Source: JAWUWD01 sp034112085 (GTDB lineage Bacteria; Bacteroidota; Bacteroidia; Cytophagales; Cyclobacteriaceae). From it: a stretch of DNA of 27,852 nucleotides. The position numbers and the translations under genes are program-made. Positions 6,785 through 14,852 of this stretch are shown in pieces (positions within the stretch are counted from its first letter, which is position 1; the number at the start of each line of letters is the position of its first letter). The stretch spans positions 1 through 27,852 of the forward strand of contig JAWUWD010000067.1 in assembly GCA_034112085.1 (NCBI GenBank), given 5' to 3'. The notes under the pieces were generated by a model, which was not told the DNA's origin, searched no databases, and saw only the letters and a program-made list of their open reading frames with translations.

Positions 6785-9277
6785 ATGAAAGAACTAAATA
6801 AAAATTCAAAAATTGGTGTAATCACTAAAATAGCTAGACTACCCCAGATTAGAGAACTTGTATCCCTTTCTTTTATTCTATTAATTAGTTCCATTTGTCT
6901 TGGGCAAGAGCTCACTCAAACGGTAAGAGGGAAAATTATAGACCTCGATAGTCAGTTACCGCTGATTGGTGCTGCCGCACTAATTCCTGGAACCGATCCA
7001 TTGATTGGTAATGTCACCGACTTGAACGGTGAATTCAGATTGGAAAATGTTCCAGTAGGAAGGATTACCTTACAATTAAGCTACCTAGGTTACGAAGAAA
7101 AAACCATCCCGAATATTGTAGTAAACTCCGGTAAGGAAGTCATCCTGAACTTAAGTATGCAGGAATCTATCTTCAAGATGCAGGAAGTGGTCATCACTGC
7201 TCATCAGAACAAAGGGCAAGCTACAGATGAGATGTCGCTTGTGAGCGGTCGTTCCGTTTCTCCTGAGGAAACGAGTCGTTATGCTGGAGGCGTTAATGAT
7301 CCATCGAGAATCGTATCTAGTTTTGCGGGCGTAGCTACTGCTCAAGATGGAGGCAATAACATTATCGTGCGGGGAAATTCGCCCAAGTATATTCAGTGGC
7401 GACTGGAAGGGGTGCAAATCTCTAACCCCAATCATTTTGCAGATCAAAACTCAGCAGGTGGCTCTATTAGTGCACTAAATAATAACCTCCTGGCAACCTC
7501 CGACTTCTACACCGGTGCATTCTCTCCAGAATACGGAGATGTTTTGTCAGGTGTCTATGACATAAAACTGAGAGCGGGAAACAACGAAAAATTCGAGTCT
7601 ACATTTGGGTTCGGTTTGTTAGGTACTGATTTAACTGTTGAAGGTCCGTTTAAGAAAGGATACGGTGGCTCGTATTTGGTCAACTACCGATACTCGACTG
7701 CCGGTATAGCTGGAGACCTTGGCCTAGTTGACTTAGGAGGCATCCCGAATTTTCAGGATGCAGCTTTCAAAGTACTCTTGCCGACCAAAAAAGCAGGGAT
7801 ATTTTCTATTTTCGCATTGAGTGGTCTAAGTGATTTCGTCTTCGAGGATGTAACCCCTGAACTGTGGAATACCCCGGGTGACGGCAGCATGCGTACTGAG
7901 ATTACCGAAGACTTTAAGAAAGAGTCCTACCTATTAACTATAGGCGTAAATCACACCATAAATGTTTCAGAAAATAGTTATCTTGAGAGCTCCCTTTCTT
8001 ATTCAAGTGATGGCATTACCGATGAGATCTTTGAGTTAAAAACTATTGATATTTTGGATAGTAATGGCGATTTTTTGCGCGATTCAGTTAGTAGTCCAAA
8101 CTTAAATTTTAATAGTCGCTTGCGGAATTCGAGCTACCAAGGAGCGCTCACCTTTCACAGCAAATTTGGCGCCAAGGATAAAATTCAAGCCGGCACCAAA
8201 TATTCTCTTTTTGCTTTCGACTTTGATCAAAATCGACTACAAGATGATGGTTCCACACGATTTACGCTGGCCAATTTCAACGAAACGGTAGGAACTATAC
8301 GCAACTTCATCAGCTGGAAGCACAGACTAAATGAAGATATCACGCTTGTGACCGGAGTGCATAACATGAATGTACTTCTCAATAAAAAAAGCACCATTGA
8401 ACCGAGAATTGCTATTAACTGGAAATTGAATGGAACCAATTCTGTCAATGCCGGATATGGCAACCATAGTAACATGGAAAGCATACACAATTATTTCGCT
8501 AAAGTAGAATCAGTAGATGGTACGATCACTCAGCCAAACGAGGATCTGGGGCTATTGAAAGCACACCATTTTGTGCTAGGTTATGAAAAACGCTTCACAG
8601 AAAACCTAATGGGAAAAGTGGAGTTGTACTATCAGCACTTGTACAATTTGCCAGTTGAAAACCTTGACACAAGCTATTATGCTACGATCAATGAAGGCTT
8701 GGAATTCCAATACGTGGATTTAGTGAACGAAGGTACCGGTAGGAACTACGGAGCAGAATTTACACTCGAGCGATTTTTCGACAACTACTACTTCATGTTC
8801 AACAGTTCAATCTACAGTTCTACCTACAAATCATTGGAAGGTATTGAGCGCAACACGCAATACAACGGCAACTATTTGATCAATATTTTGGCTGGTAAAG
8901 AGTGGGATAATCTTGGGGAAAAGAAAAATAAAACGTTCGGCCTCAATGCCAAGATATTCTTTGGAGGTGGTAAAAAAGTCTTACCACTACTGCGTGATGT
9001 CCAGGGAAATCTGGCGGTAGATGCTGAGAATAATTCCTACTGGGATTATGATAAGGCCTATGAAAACAAAATTGAAGATATCTACCAAGTAACGCTATCG
9101 GCAAGCTACAAATGGAACAAACCCAAAGCAACTCATGAATTGTTCTTGAACATTGACAATCTGACTAACACCCGGGGCAAACTATCCGAGTATTATGATG
9201 AAAATGAAGCAAACTCCGTTGGCCATGTAACTCAGTTTGGCATGTTTCCTAACCTCATGTACCGCGTCTACTTTTAG
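6785..9277 (+). CDS. TonB-dependent outer-membrane receptor with carboxypeptidase-like N-terminus
   Basis: 830 residues from ATG 6785; the TTG at 6779 is rejected because the ATG aligns with that of the oxidoreductase. A signal anchor (hydrophobic about 27-40, ending SICLGQE) precedes a carboxypeptidase-D regulatory-like beta domain (about 46-130, with DLNGEFRLENVPVG). A plug (about 155-265, with IIVRGNSP and EYGDVLSGVYDIKLR) and a beta-barrel follow, ending in the aromatic residue expected for outer-membrane insertion (YRVYF). It should import a substrate across the outer membrane using TonB energy. It is shorter than SusC-type receptors, and no SusD partner follows, so a polysaccharide utilisation locus is not supported. 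Residues do not tell the ligand. Neighbours are the oxidoreductase upstream and the SYLF protein 87 bp downstream. Confidence 0.9.
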   Translation: MKELNKNSKIGVITKIARLPQIRELVSLSFILLISSICLGQELTQTVRGKIIDLDSQLPLIGAAALIPGTDPLIGNVTDLNGEFRLENVPVGRITLQLSYLGYEEKTIPNIVVNSGKEVILNLSMQESIFKMQEVVITAHQNKGQATDEMSLVSGRSVSPEETSRYAGGVNDPSRIVSSFAGVATAQDGGNNIIVRGNSPKYIQWRLEGVQISNPNHFADQNSAGGSISALNNNLLATSDFYTGAFSPEYGDVLSGVYDIKLRAGNNEKFESTFGFGLLGTDLTVEGPFKKGYGGSYLVNYRYSTAGIAGDLGLVDLGGIPNFQDAAFKVLLPTKKAGIFSIFALSGLSDFVFEDVTPELWNTPGDGSMRTEITEDFKKESYLLTIGVNHTINVSENSYLESSLSYSSDGITDEIFELKTIDILDSNGDFLRDSVSSPNLNFNSRLRNSSYQGALTFHSKFGAKDKIQAGTKYSLFAFDFDQNRLQDDGSTRFTLANFNETVGTIRNFISWKHRLNEDITLVTGVHNMNVLLNKKSTIEPRIAINWKLNGTNSVNAGYGNHSNMESIHNYFAKVESVDGTITQPNEDLGLLKAHHFVLGYEKRFTENLMGKVELYYQHLYNLPVENLDTSYYATINEGLEFQYVDLVNEGTGRNYGAEFTLERFFDNYYFMFNSSIYSSTYKSLEGIERNTQYNGNYLINILAGKEWDNLGEKKNKTFGLNAKIFFGGGKKVLPLLRDVQGNLAVDAENNSYWDYDKAYENKIEDIYQVTLSASYKWNKPKATHELFLNIDNLTNTRGKLSEYYDENEANSVGHVTQFGMFPNLMYRVYF

Positions 9278-9281
9278 AAGT

Positions 9282-9299
9282 AGAATTTCCGAAAATTCT
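9282..9299 (+). repeat. Hairpin directly after the receptor gene
   Basis: AGAATTT (9282-9288) pairs with AAATTCT (9293-9299) around CCGA, five bases after the receptor stop. There is no T-run, so it is at most a weak terminator or an mRNA-stabilising end between this gene and the SYLF gene. Confidence 0.35.
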
Positions 9300-9364
9300 G
9301 TAACCACAAATACCTCAATCTTAAATAATTAGCTCAATTAATTAATAATCTAAATACTCAAATT

Positions 9365-9910
9365 ATGAAAACTACAGTAATCACATTTTTAGCAGTGACA
9401 ACATTTGTACTAAACAGCCTTACATCAACTGCGCAGGCTACAGAGTCTAATTCTGAATTGGCAGTGAAATCGACAGAAGTATTACTGTCAATGATCGAAG
9501 CAGCACCAGACCTTCAAGCCTACTATGACAGTTCATACGGATATGCCATTTTCCCAAAAGTGACAAAGGGAGGGATAACTCTTGGTGGCGCGGCTGGCAA
9601 AGGAGTGGTGTACAAAAATCATAAAATCGTTGGCCCCTCCAAACTGATGCAATTCACCTTCGGGTTTCAATTTGGTGGACAGCAGTATAGCGAGGTCATT
9701 TTCTTCCAAAACAAAGCTGCCTTTGAGAGATTCATGAATAACAAATTGAAGTTCGATGGGCAAGCTTCAGCCGTAGCCCTAAAAAAGGGAGTGTCTGCTG
9801 ATGTATCGTATGAATATGGTGTAGCGGTATTTACTCAAGCCATAGGAGGGTTAATGTTTGAAGCTTCCATAGGTGGCCAACACTTTGCCAATGACCCAAT
9901 CAATAATTAA
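9365..9910 (+). CDS. Secreted SYLF-domain (YSC84-like) lipid-binding protein
   Basis: 181 residues. An N-terminal signal peptide (about 1-24, hydrophobic FLAVTTFVLNSL, cleavage near TAQA) is followed by a SYLF domain filling residues about 35-178. Hallmarks are YAIFPKVTKGG, the glycine-rich GGAAGKGVVY, FGFQFGGQQYSEVIFF and the C-terminal EYGVAVFTQAIGGLMFEASIGGQ. The eukaryotic YSC84/SH3YL1 relatives bind phosphoinositides; the bacterial secreted forms are poorly understood and probably associate with membranes. The signal sequence places it in the periplasm or at the outer membrane. Position suggests expression with the TonB-dependent receptor, though a hairpin lies between the two. ATG 9365 is preceded by an A/T-rich stretch without a Shine-Dalgarno sequence. 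Confidence 0.88.
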   Translation: MKTTVITFLAVTTFVLNSLTSTAQATESNSELAVKSTEVLLSMIEAAPDLQAYYDSSYGYAIFPKVTKGGITLGGAAGKGVVYKNHKIVGPSKLMQFTFGFQFGGQQYSEVIFFQNKAAFERFMNNKLKFDGQASAVALKKGVSADVSYEYGVAVFTQAIGGLMFEASIGGQHFANDPINN

Positions 9911-9951
9911 ACATATAACGTCATAGTCATTCAACTAAGATCTTCTAGAAA

Positions 9952-10161
9952 ATGACAAATAGAAAACTCACCAATACTCATAAAATAGCCACTAGAGTTA
10001 TGGGCTCCTTTTTTATTTTAACCTTTTTGTCCTAAAGTATTGGCGGTGGGCTAGCAGAGTAAATATTCCAGATTTTCTTTCAACTCTTTCTGATAATTAA
10101 GAGTACAATTATTATTGGTGTTATCCTTATGGCCTTAATTTATACTTTTCATGGTGATTGA
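9952..10161 (+). pseudogene. Probable broken small membrane-protein gene
   Basis: One frame runs from ATG 9952 to TGA 10159-10161 with two in-frame stops, at 10033-10035 and 10060-10062. The pieces in order are a basic start, a hydrophobic segment (GSFFILTFLS), a glycine-rich turn (SIGGGLAE) and two further hydrophobic segments (IFQIFFQLFLII, TIIIGVILMALIY). This looks like a small multi-helix membrane protein that has lost coding ability. The family is not recognised with confidence. It could also be chance, since AT-rich DNA often encodes hydrophobic runs. Confidence 0.4.
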
Positions 10162-10451
10162 TCAACTCAATATTGAAAGTAAATACTATTAAAAACTTAG
10201 TTGGTCATGGAGTCGGCAAAAGTCTCCATGAAGAACCTGAAAATAATCTAAACTATCGAGTTAAGACCAATCAAGAAAAAGTAGCTATTGAAACTTTTAT
10301 TTCTACAATTTCAACTATAGCAGTTGACTTAAATGATGGCTGGACTTTAGTTGGAAATAAAGGAGAGCATATAAATCAGTATGAACATACAATTCTCATA
10401 ACTGATAGCTCTCCTATTATTCTAACCAGATCGAATGAGATATGGACCTAA
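10158..10451 (+). pseudogene. C-terminal relic of methionine aminopeptidase
   Basis: The 97-codon frame (TTG start, no ATG) carries the second half of a type I methionine aminopeptidase. It has NLVGHGVGKSLHEEPE with the metal-site His, the AIETF strand with the first Glu, then DDGWTLV-like NDGWTLVGNKG and QYEHTILITDSSPIILT with the second Glu. The N-terminal half carrying the two metal-binding Asp residues is absent, and the linker between NYR and AIETF looks shortened. A working enzyme is therefore excluded. It is presumably a decayed paralogue, with the functional map gene elsewhere. It follows the broken membrane-protein frame, which marks this stretch as decaying DNA. Confidence 0.75.
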
Positions 10452-10539
10452 TTTAGAGATAATACTATATCGTGAATAGTGGCCTCGGCAAGGCTATTTC
10501 TAGTGTTGACTATCAATTACTTGTATAAACACAGTAAAA

Positions 10540-10574
10540 CATTCAATAAAACCAATTGGGCGGTTTTTTGAATG
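10540..10574. terminator. Strong hairpin, possible terminator
   Basis: CATTCAA plus AAAACC (10540-10553, with one bulged T) pairs over 13 bp with GGTTTT plus TTGAATG (10562-10574) around the loop AATTGGGC. The six-T run lies within the right arm and not after it. It could end transcripts arriving from the left, but it would now follow only relic genes. Confidence 0.45.
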
Positions 10575-10633
10575 GTCAATATGACTAAATTCTAGCATCT
10601 AAATTCACATACTGAACTATGCAATTATTTCTT

Positions 10634-10751
10634 AAAACACCAAAAGATGAAATCCGAGGACATGCCTCTAACCCCTTGCTGGCCTCGATAGAAATCAGAC
10701 AACTTAGCCTAGGTGTTTTCCCGTATTTAAAATCAGTTATTATACTGATTT
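10634..10751. repeat. Cluster of nested inverted repeats
   Basis: AAAACACC (10634-10641) pairs with GGTGTTTT (10712-10719). Inside it, CGAGG (10655-10659) pairs with CCTCG (10683-10687), or alternatively GAGG with CCTC at 10656-10668. A separate perfect hairpin follows: AAATCAGT (10730-10737) and ACTGATTT (10744-10751) around TATTAT. Together this looks like a folded RNA or a miniature element. No known RNA family was recognised. Confidence 0.4.
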
Positions 10752-10810
10752 AATCTTAATACAATAAGTGTAGTTTTATGAGAAGTTCACCAGGTAATAA
10801 ATAAAATATT

Positions 10811-10942
10811 ATGCAAAGAAAATTACTCATATTCGCTGCTCTCGTCCTCTTCTTGTCTTCCTGTGTTTCTTACACTTGTCCTACTTATTCTGCCAAGCCA
10901 ATTGACAAGCAACAAAAAGATAGATCAGCACAAAAAATCTAA
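10811..10942 (+). CDS. Very small lipoprotein
   Basis: 43 residues. A basic start (MQRK) leads into a hydrophobic stretch and a lipobox, FLSSC, with Cys18 as the lipid-attachment site. This leaves a mature peptide of 26 residues beginning CVSYTCPTYS and ending in a charged tail rich in K, Q and D. The architecture is a canonical signal-peptidase II substrate, and short lipoproteins with a CPTY-like start are, as I recall, found in Bacteroidota. The role is unknown. It stands alone on the plus strand between decayed DNA on the left and the chemosensory operon on the right (opposite strand). The surviving lipobox in otherwise eroded DNA suggests it is maintained. Confidence 0.62.
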   Translation: MQRKLLIFAALVLFLSSCVSYTCPTYSAKPIDKQQKDRSAQKI

Positions 10943-11233
10943 AAACCGTGTGCTTTCATAATTACAAGCTTGTTTGAAAACCTGCTCAGATGTACGCAAT
11001 TGACTAGCGGCATATACGATTAATATATATCAACCTCAGAGTCTTATGAAGGTAGAAGCCCAATAAATCCGTCCTTAGATTGTCAATGCACTGGGTATAA
11101 AAACCCAACACAGCTCAAAACCAGAGATCATTAATACTCATTATTAATGGACAACTGCTGAATGGTGTTTGAAAGGAATGTAGTATTTTAATAAATTGAT
11201 TTACTTAATTAGAATAGCATGTGAGTTGTTCTA
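10943..11233. other. Non-coding DNA at the 3' end of the chemosensory operon
   Basis: No supported gene. Two hairpins are visible: TGGGT / ACCCA around ATAAAA (11092-11107) and CATTAAT / ATTAATG around ACTCATT (11129-11149). Either may mark the end of the minus-strand operon, which stops at 11234, but neither has a strong T-run in the minus direction. Confidence 0.45.
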
Positions 11234-11611
11234 TCAACCCTCAAAACCTTGAGATTCTTCGCAAAAAATATCAAATGTAGGTAGTAACTTATTCGAATAA
11301 GTATCTATTATCAATGGGTCGAAATTTAGTTTTATAGACAGTTCTTTGCAAAAAGCCACTTCATCAGGATGAATGATACCATCTGCCTTAATCAACTGTA
11401 AACACCAGTATAACAACTCCTGCTTATCCAGTTTTGAAGAAATACTTTTCAAAGGATCATCGTCAAGACCTTCCGTCTCAAAATCGTAATCATTTTCATC
11501 ATTTTTCCTTAACAAATCTTTTAAAAAGGCAGTTTCAGAAACATGAAATTTCCCATCAGATTTTGCCAAATGTACGAGAAGATTTATCTTCTTTCTTAAT
11601 GTTTCATCCAT
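11234..11611 (-). CDS. TerB-like domain protein
   Basis: 125 residues, all-helical, with two copies of the TerB/DjlA-N type motif. These are HLAKSDGKFHVSE (about 14-26), with acidic residues able to bind metal, and LIKADGIIHPDE (about 73-84). The fold is best known from tellurite-resistance TerB, but stand-alone copies serve many unknown roles, and nothing else of a ter cluster is present. It is the last gene of the chemosensory operon, 24 bp after CheR, so it was probably recruited as an accessory. No signal peptide or membrane helix is seen. The segment between the motifs is acidic (DENDYDFETEGLDDD). Confidence 0.75.
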   Translation of the reverse strand: MDETLRKKINLLVHLAKSDGKFHVSETAFLKDLLRKNDENDYDFETEGLDDDPLKSISSKLDKQELLYWCLQLIKADGIIHPDEVAFCKELSIKLNFDPLIIDTYSNKLLPTFDIFCEESQGFEG

Positions 11612-11635
11612 AGTTAAATTAATTAAATTATAAAC

Positions 11636-12466
11636 TTATAACCTTCGAAATATCTTAGCCCTATCGTCAATTAGCTCAAATTTATCATCATCAATTAAAT
11701 GACTCATCGTGTCAAAAAACCCAATAATAAACAACCCTCCAGGCTTCAGCGCTTGATAAAATTCATTTAATAGTTTTATCTTTGCTTTTGTATCAAAATA
11801 AATCATCACATTTCTACATAATATCATGTCAAAAGCAAATGGAGATGGCGGTGTTTCTGTAATCAAATTTTGATAAGAAAATTTCACATGATTGATCAAA
11901 TTTGCATCCATCACACATTGATTCACATCCCTTTGGTAGTATTTACCAAAATCACCTAGCAGACTGTATTTTCGGAAATTATTTTCATTCTCAATCATTT
12001 TTATTTTATGATAAATACCTTCTTTTGACGTCAGAAGTGCGTCTTGATTAAAATCAGTTGCGACTGCCTTTGCCTTGTGTCGCATATTTATTTCTTCAAG
12101 CAAAATACCCATACTATAAACTTCTTCTCCTGTCGAACATCCAGCATGCCAGATGTCGATTAATGGTGCTGCTCCAAAATCTGAATTTATACGTGTTTTT
12201 AATATTTTCCACATGTCTGGATCTCTAAACATTGAGGTCATTCCGACACTTATCTCATTCATAAACGTGTACACAAATTGAGGGTCGCGTAAAAATCTCA
12301 ACCACAGTTCATGAATAGAAGCAAGCTCCAGATTATTCAAAAGTCGTAAAATCCTTCTTTTAAGAGACTTTGGCTCATAACAAGTAAAATCAATGCCATA
12401 CCTGGTTAAAATACTCTCGGTAAGTGACTGTATCTCAGCATCAGTCACATTAGAAATATAGGTCAC
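11636..12466 (-). CDS. cheR: Chemotaxis protein methyltransferase CheR
   Basis: 276 residues. CheR moves methyl groups from S-adenosylmethionine to glutamates on the chemoreceptor. The small N-terminal helical domain (about 5-80) has the family's basic stretch (SLKRRILRLL) and EISVGMTSMFRDP, the equivalent of the usual NxTxFFR segment. The SAM site is WHAGCSTGEEVYS (106-118), followed by ATDFN (136-140) and LCRNVMIYFD (216-225). The start is GTG 12466, which overlaps the stop of the GAF-PAS gene in the sequence GTGA, so translation is probably coupled. The local substrate is the receptor at 19203-21509, which lacks a C-terminal tethering pentapeptide. Confidence 0.95.
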   Translation of the reverse strand: MTYISNVTDAEIQSLTESILTRYGIDFTCYEPKSLKRRILRLLNNLELASIHELWLRFLRDPQFVYTFMNEISVGMTSMFRDPDMWKILKTRINSDFGAAPLIDIWHAGCSTGEEVYSMGILLEEINMRHKAKAVATDFNQDALLTSKEGIYHKIKMIENENNFRKYSLLGDFGKYYQRDVNQCVMDANLINHVKFSYQNLITETPPSPFAFDMILCRNVMIYFDTKAKIKLLNEFYQALKPGGLFIIGFFDTMSHLIDDDKFELIDDRAKIFRRL

Positions 12467-14247
12467 TTAAGCGAGGTCATTAAAGCAGGACTTTCTCCCT
12501 GGTTTTCATCCATATTTTCTCTAATAAGTAGTAAAATTATTTTTGATATGCGTCCTTCTAAATTTCTTGAAACGAAAAATTTTGTTTCATAAATAACGGT
12601 GTCTGAAACTAACGCCATCGGTATAGTCAAATTCAACTCCCCTTCCTTCATCAGCTCCTTTTTCTTACTATCCCACATTTCATGATAGTAGGGGCTAATC
12701 AAATCAAGTATTGACTTGGTTCGCAAATTAAGCCGCGACAGCCCAAATAGGTCAAGGAACATCTTATTACTCGTTTTACAGGTAAATTCATCGTTGAACA
12801 CGATGATAGGCATAGATGATTTAAATGCATTTACAGTCGTATTTAAATCATGTATTTTTTCTTTTTCTTCTGTGGTAAACTGTGCAAACATCAGCACCTT
12901 TTGAGGCTCATTTCCGTTAATCATGATGGGGTTGAAAGTTCCGGTGAGCCACAACTCTTTTCCATTCTTATCTTTCATCTTAAATTCTCCCGAAAAGAAT
13001 TTACCCAAACGTAGATTCTCCCACATCATTACGCTTTGGGTGTCCTCTCCCATCAATGATTTGATACCTATATTCAAAATATCTTCTTCTTTATAGTGCA
13101 TCAATGCAAGGAAAATCTTATTCCCGCTTCTAATATTTCCTGTCATATCAAACTCTGCAGTAGCCAATGTGCCATCAATGGCATTTAGCACACTCGAGAG
13201 TTCTGACTGCTTGCGTTCCATTTCTTCTTGGGTTGCCGCTAGTTCTTCGATATTTTGCCGCATCTCTTCCTCACTCGATTGTAATTCTTGTGTGAGAACA
13301 TTTGATTCGGACAACAAGATTTGAGTTTCCTGAATGTTTTTAAGGGAGGCAATTTCGGAGGCAATGTTGTCACATACCTTTTTCAAAAATTCCACTTGAT
13401 GAGGCTTCATCACATCAAACAGTGCTATTTCAATAGCACCATAAAATTTCTCGTTAAAAATGAGCGGAGCCACTACAATATTGCGAGGAGTCGCTTCACC
13501 AAGGCCAGAAGTGATGTTCACATAGTTATTTGGAATATCCGTCAAGAATATTAACTCTTTTTCCAACATACATTGGCCTATTATACCTTGGCCTTCGTTT
13601 ATTTTCTTTTCCAAAAACTTACGCTTGTCATATGCGTAGCATGCACTTAATTCCACATAGCGTTCATTGGATTCGTTGGTGTACTCTATGTACACTCCTC
13701 CTTGATTGGCCTCAATATACTTCACCAGGTGGCTAATAATCTGATGACAATATTCCTTAATCTCTGCTTTATTGCGCAGTATTTCGCTGAAGTGGGCAAG
13801 ACCTTGATTTATCCAGGTGCGTTTTGCATCCTCTTCTTTTAGCTTGTTCATATCCACCCGAATATTTTGAAGCGCCATCCCTATTGGATCATCTGCCAAG
13901 AGATTATTATCCGAACTCTGCTCTTCATTTTTAGCCAAATTGGTGATCAATTGTGCTGAGGTTTCAAATTTATTTTTTATTAATTCATGGTTCTTATTAA
14001 TCTGATCCAGGTGATCAAATGACCAATTTGATTTTATAATATTTTTTCCACTTAGGGCCTGGGAAGATTGATTGACAAGAATTCTAAGATAGTCCATCCA
14101 ACTCTTCAAGATCATGCCGACCATTACCAATCCTATGAAGATCATCCCAAATATGAGCCAATAGTTTCCTCCAGCCAACACCAACCATACGATGCCCATC
14201 ATAGCCACCATAAATAGTAAGTGAAAAAATATTAACTGCTTTTTCAT
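12463..14247 (-). CDS. Membrane GAF-PAS-PAS protein without an output domain
   Basis: 594 residues. Two membrane helices (about 5-25 and 30-47) with almost no loop are followed by a helical linker and a GAF domain (about 155-305, with GIIGQ and VVAPLIF). A long coiled coil (about 300-355, with SEEEMRQNIEELAATQEEME) leads to a PAS domain (about 352-460) and a second, weaker PAS (about 470-577). No kinase, receiver, MA or cyclase domain follows. The first PAS resembles the three PAS domains of the operon's receptor (GEFKMKDKNGKELWLTG versus GEFQRIDKNGNVVWLMA). It overlaps the CheC-like gene by ATGA and CheR by GTGA, so it is made in step with them. It may be a membrane-bound sensory adaptor; this is inference. 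Confidence 0.85.
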   Translation of the reverse strand: MKKQLIFFHLLFMVAMMGIVWLVLAGGNYWLIFGMIFIGLVMVGMILKSWMDYLRILVNQSSQALSGKNIIKSNWSFDHLDQINKNHELIKNKFETSAQLITNLAKNEEQSSDNNLLADDPIGMALQNIRVDMNKLKEEDAKRTWINQGLAHFSEILRNKAEIKEYCHQIISHLVKYIEANQGGVYIEYTNESNERYVELSACYAYDKRKFLEKKINEGQGIIGQCMLEKELIFLTDIPNNYVNITSGLGEATPRNIVVAPLIFNEKFYGAIEIALFDVMKPHQVEFLKKVCDNIASEIASLKNIQETQILLSESNVLTQELQSSEEEMRQNIEELAATQEEMERKQSELSSVLNAIDGTLATAEFDMTGNIRSGNKIFLALMHYKEEDILNIGIKSLMGEDTQSVMMWENLRLGKFFSGEFKMKDKNGKELWLTGTFNPIMINGNEPQKVLMFAQFTTEEKEKIHDLNTTVNAFKSSMPIIVFNDEFTCKTSNKMFLDLFGLSRLNLRTKSILDLISPYYHEMWDSKKKELMKEGELNLTIPMALVSDTVIYETKFFVSRNLEGRISKIILLLIRENMDENQGESPALMTSLK

Positions 14248-14843
14248 TGTATTGCTTTTAATTTATCAGCTGGGATAATATTAAATATTTCATTGCTAAA
14301 TCTCCAAATAAACTGTGGATGAATATCATCGCCTACGTCAAAGTGAAAAGTGGTATTGGAAAAAACAATACTCGCCATATCCGCTTCACTAACTTTAGAC
14401 TTCATAAACTCATCAAGTTCACTGGCATGAACGTGAAATAAATGAGGAACATCTCCATAGACTTCGACACCAAGTTCATTGCAGATATCAGCAATAACAG
14501 TAGCGGAGATAATATTGTCAATTTCAAGTAAAAAGCCTTCTTTAAGTTCCTCTGATAATTTGAGGCCAAGGGTCTTGAAAATCTCCTGACTCTCTGCGTC
14601 ACTTAATATAAGGAAGCTCTTTCCCGTGATTTCACCCATCAGTTGGGTCGTAAGAACAATCAAATCACCTTCTTCTTTTTCTGCCAATGGAGAATCATCT
14701 TCACCATGCTTAACCAATATTACAGGCTGAGTATTGGTTATTGACACCTTTTTGCCAATGAGTTGTGAAAATGACTTAGCAGCTCGTTTGAACCCTGAGT
14801 TTAGAATATCTATGATGAATTTTTCCGCTATTTTATTACTCAT
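14244..14843 (-). CDS. CheC/CheX-family CheY-P phosphatase
   Basis: 199 residues with the CheC fold pattern of two pseudo-repeats. The second carries the catalytic Glu-x-x-Asn (E107-I-D-N110, followed by IISATVIADICNELG). The first has Asp at the Glu position (D12-I-L-N15, followed by SGFKRAAKSFSQLIG), so it may be weak or inactive. CheC-type proteins hydrolyse phospho-CheY, and CheC also binds CheD; a CheD gene is present in this operon. The C-terminal 45 residues are less typical. It lies 9 bp after CheA (stop 14853) and overlaps the GAF-PAS gene by ATGA. Alternative label: CheX-like, because only one site is canonical. Confidence 0.82.
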   Translation of the reverse strand: MSNKIAEKFIIDILNSGFKRAAKSFSQLIGKKVSITNTQPVILVKHGEDDSPLAEKEEGDLIVLTTQLMGEITGKSFLILSDAESQEIFKTLGLKLSEELKEGFLLEIDNIISATVIADICNELGVEVYGDVPHLFHVHASELDEFMKSKVSEADMASIVFSNTTFHFDVGDDIHPQFIWRFSNEIFNIIPADKLKAIQ

Positions 14844-14852
14844 TTCCGTTGG

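Noticed and set aside
6785..9277. SusC-like receptor of a polysaccharide utilisation locus
   Set aside because: It is shorter than SusC, no SusD-like lipoprotein follows and no glycoside hydrolases are near.
10619..10753. 44-codon plus-strand frame beginning MQLFLKTPKDEIRG
   Set aside because: It overlaps exactly the nested inverted repeats and resembles no known protein; folded DNA explains it better than coding.
101..11107. Related repeat: ACTGGGTAT..AAAACCC at 101-118 and a similar string at 11090-11106
   Set aside because: The match is short and lies in AT-rich DNA, and the flanks do not agree; chance is likely.
11030..11135. Plus-strand frame reading SPINPSLDCQCTGYKNPT
   Set aside because: No start codon, signal or lipobox; it is only a short open run in non-coding DNA.
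11234..11611. Tellurite-resistance gene
   Set aside because: Only the TerB-like fold is present; no other ter genes occur and the context is a che operon.
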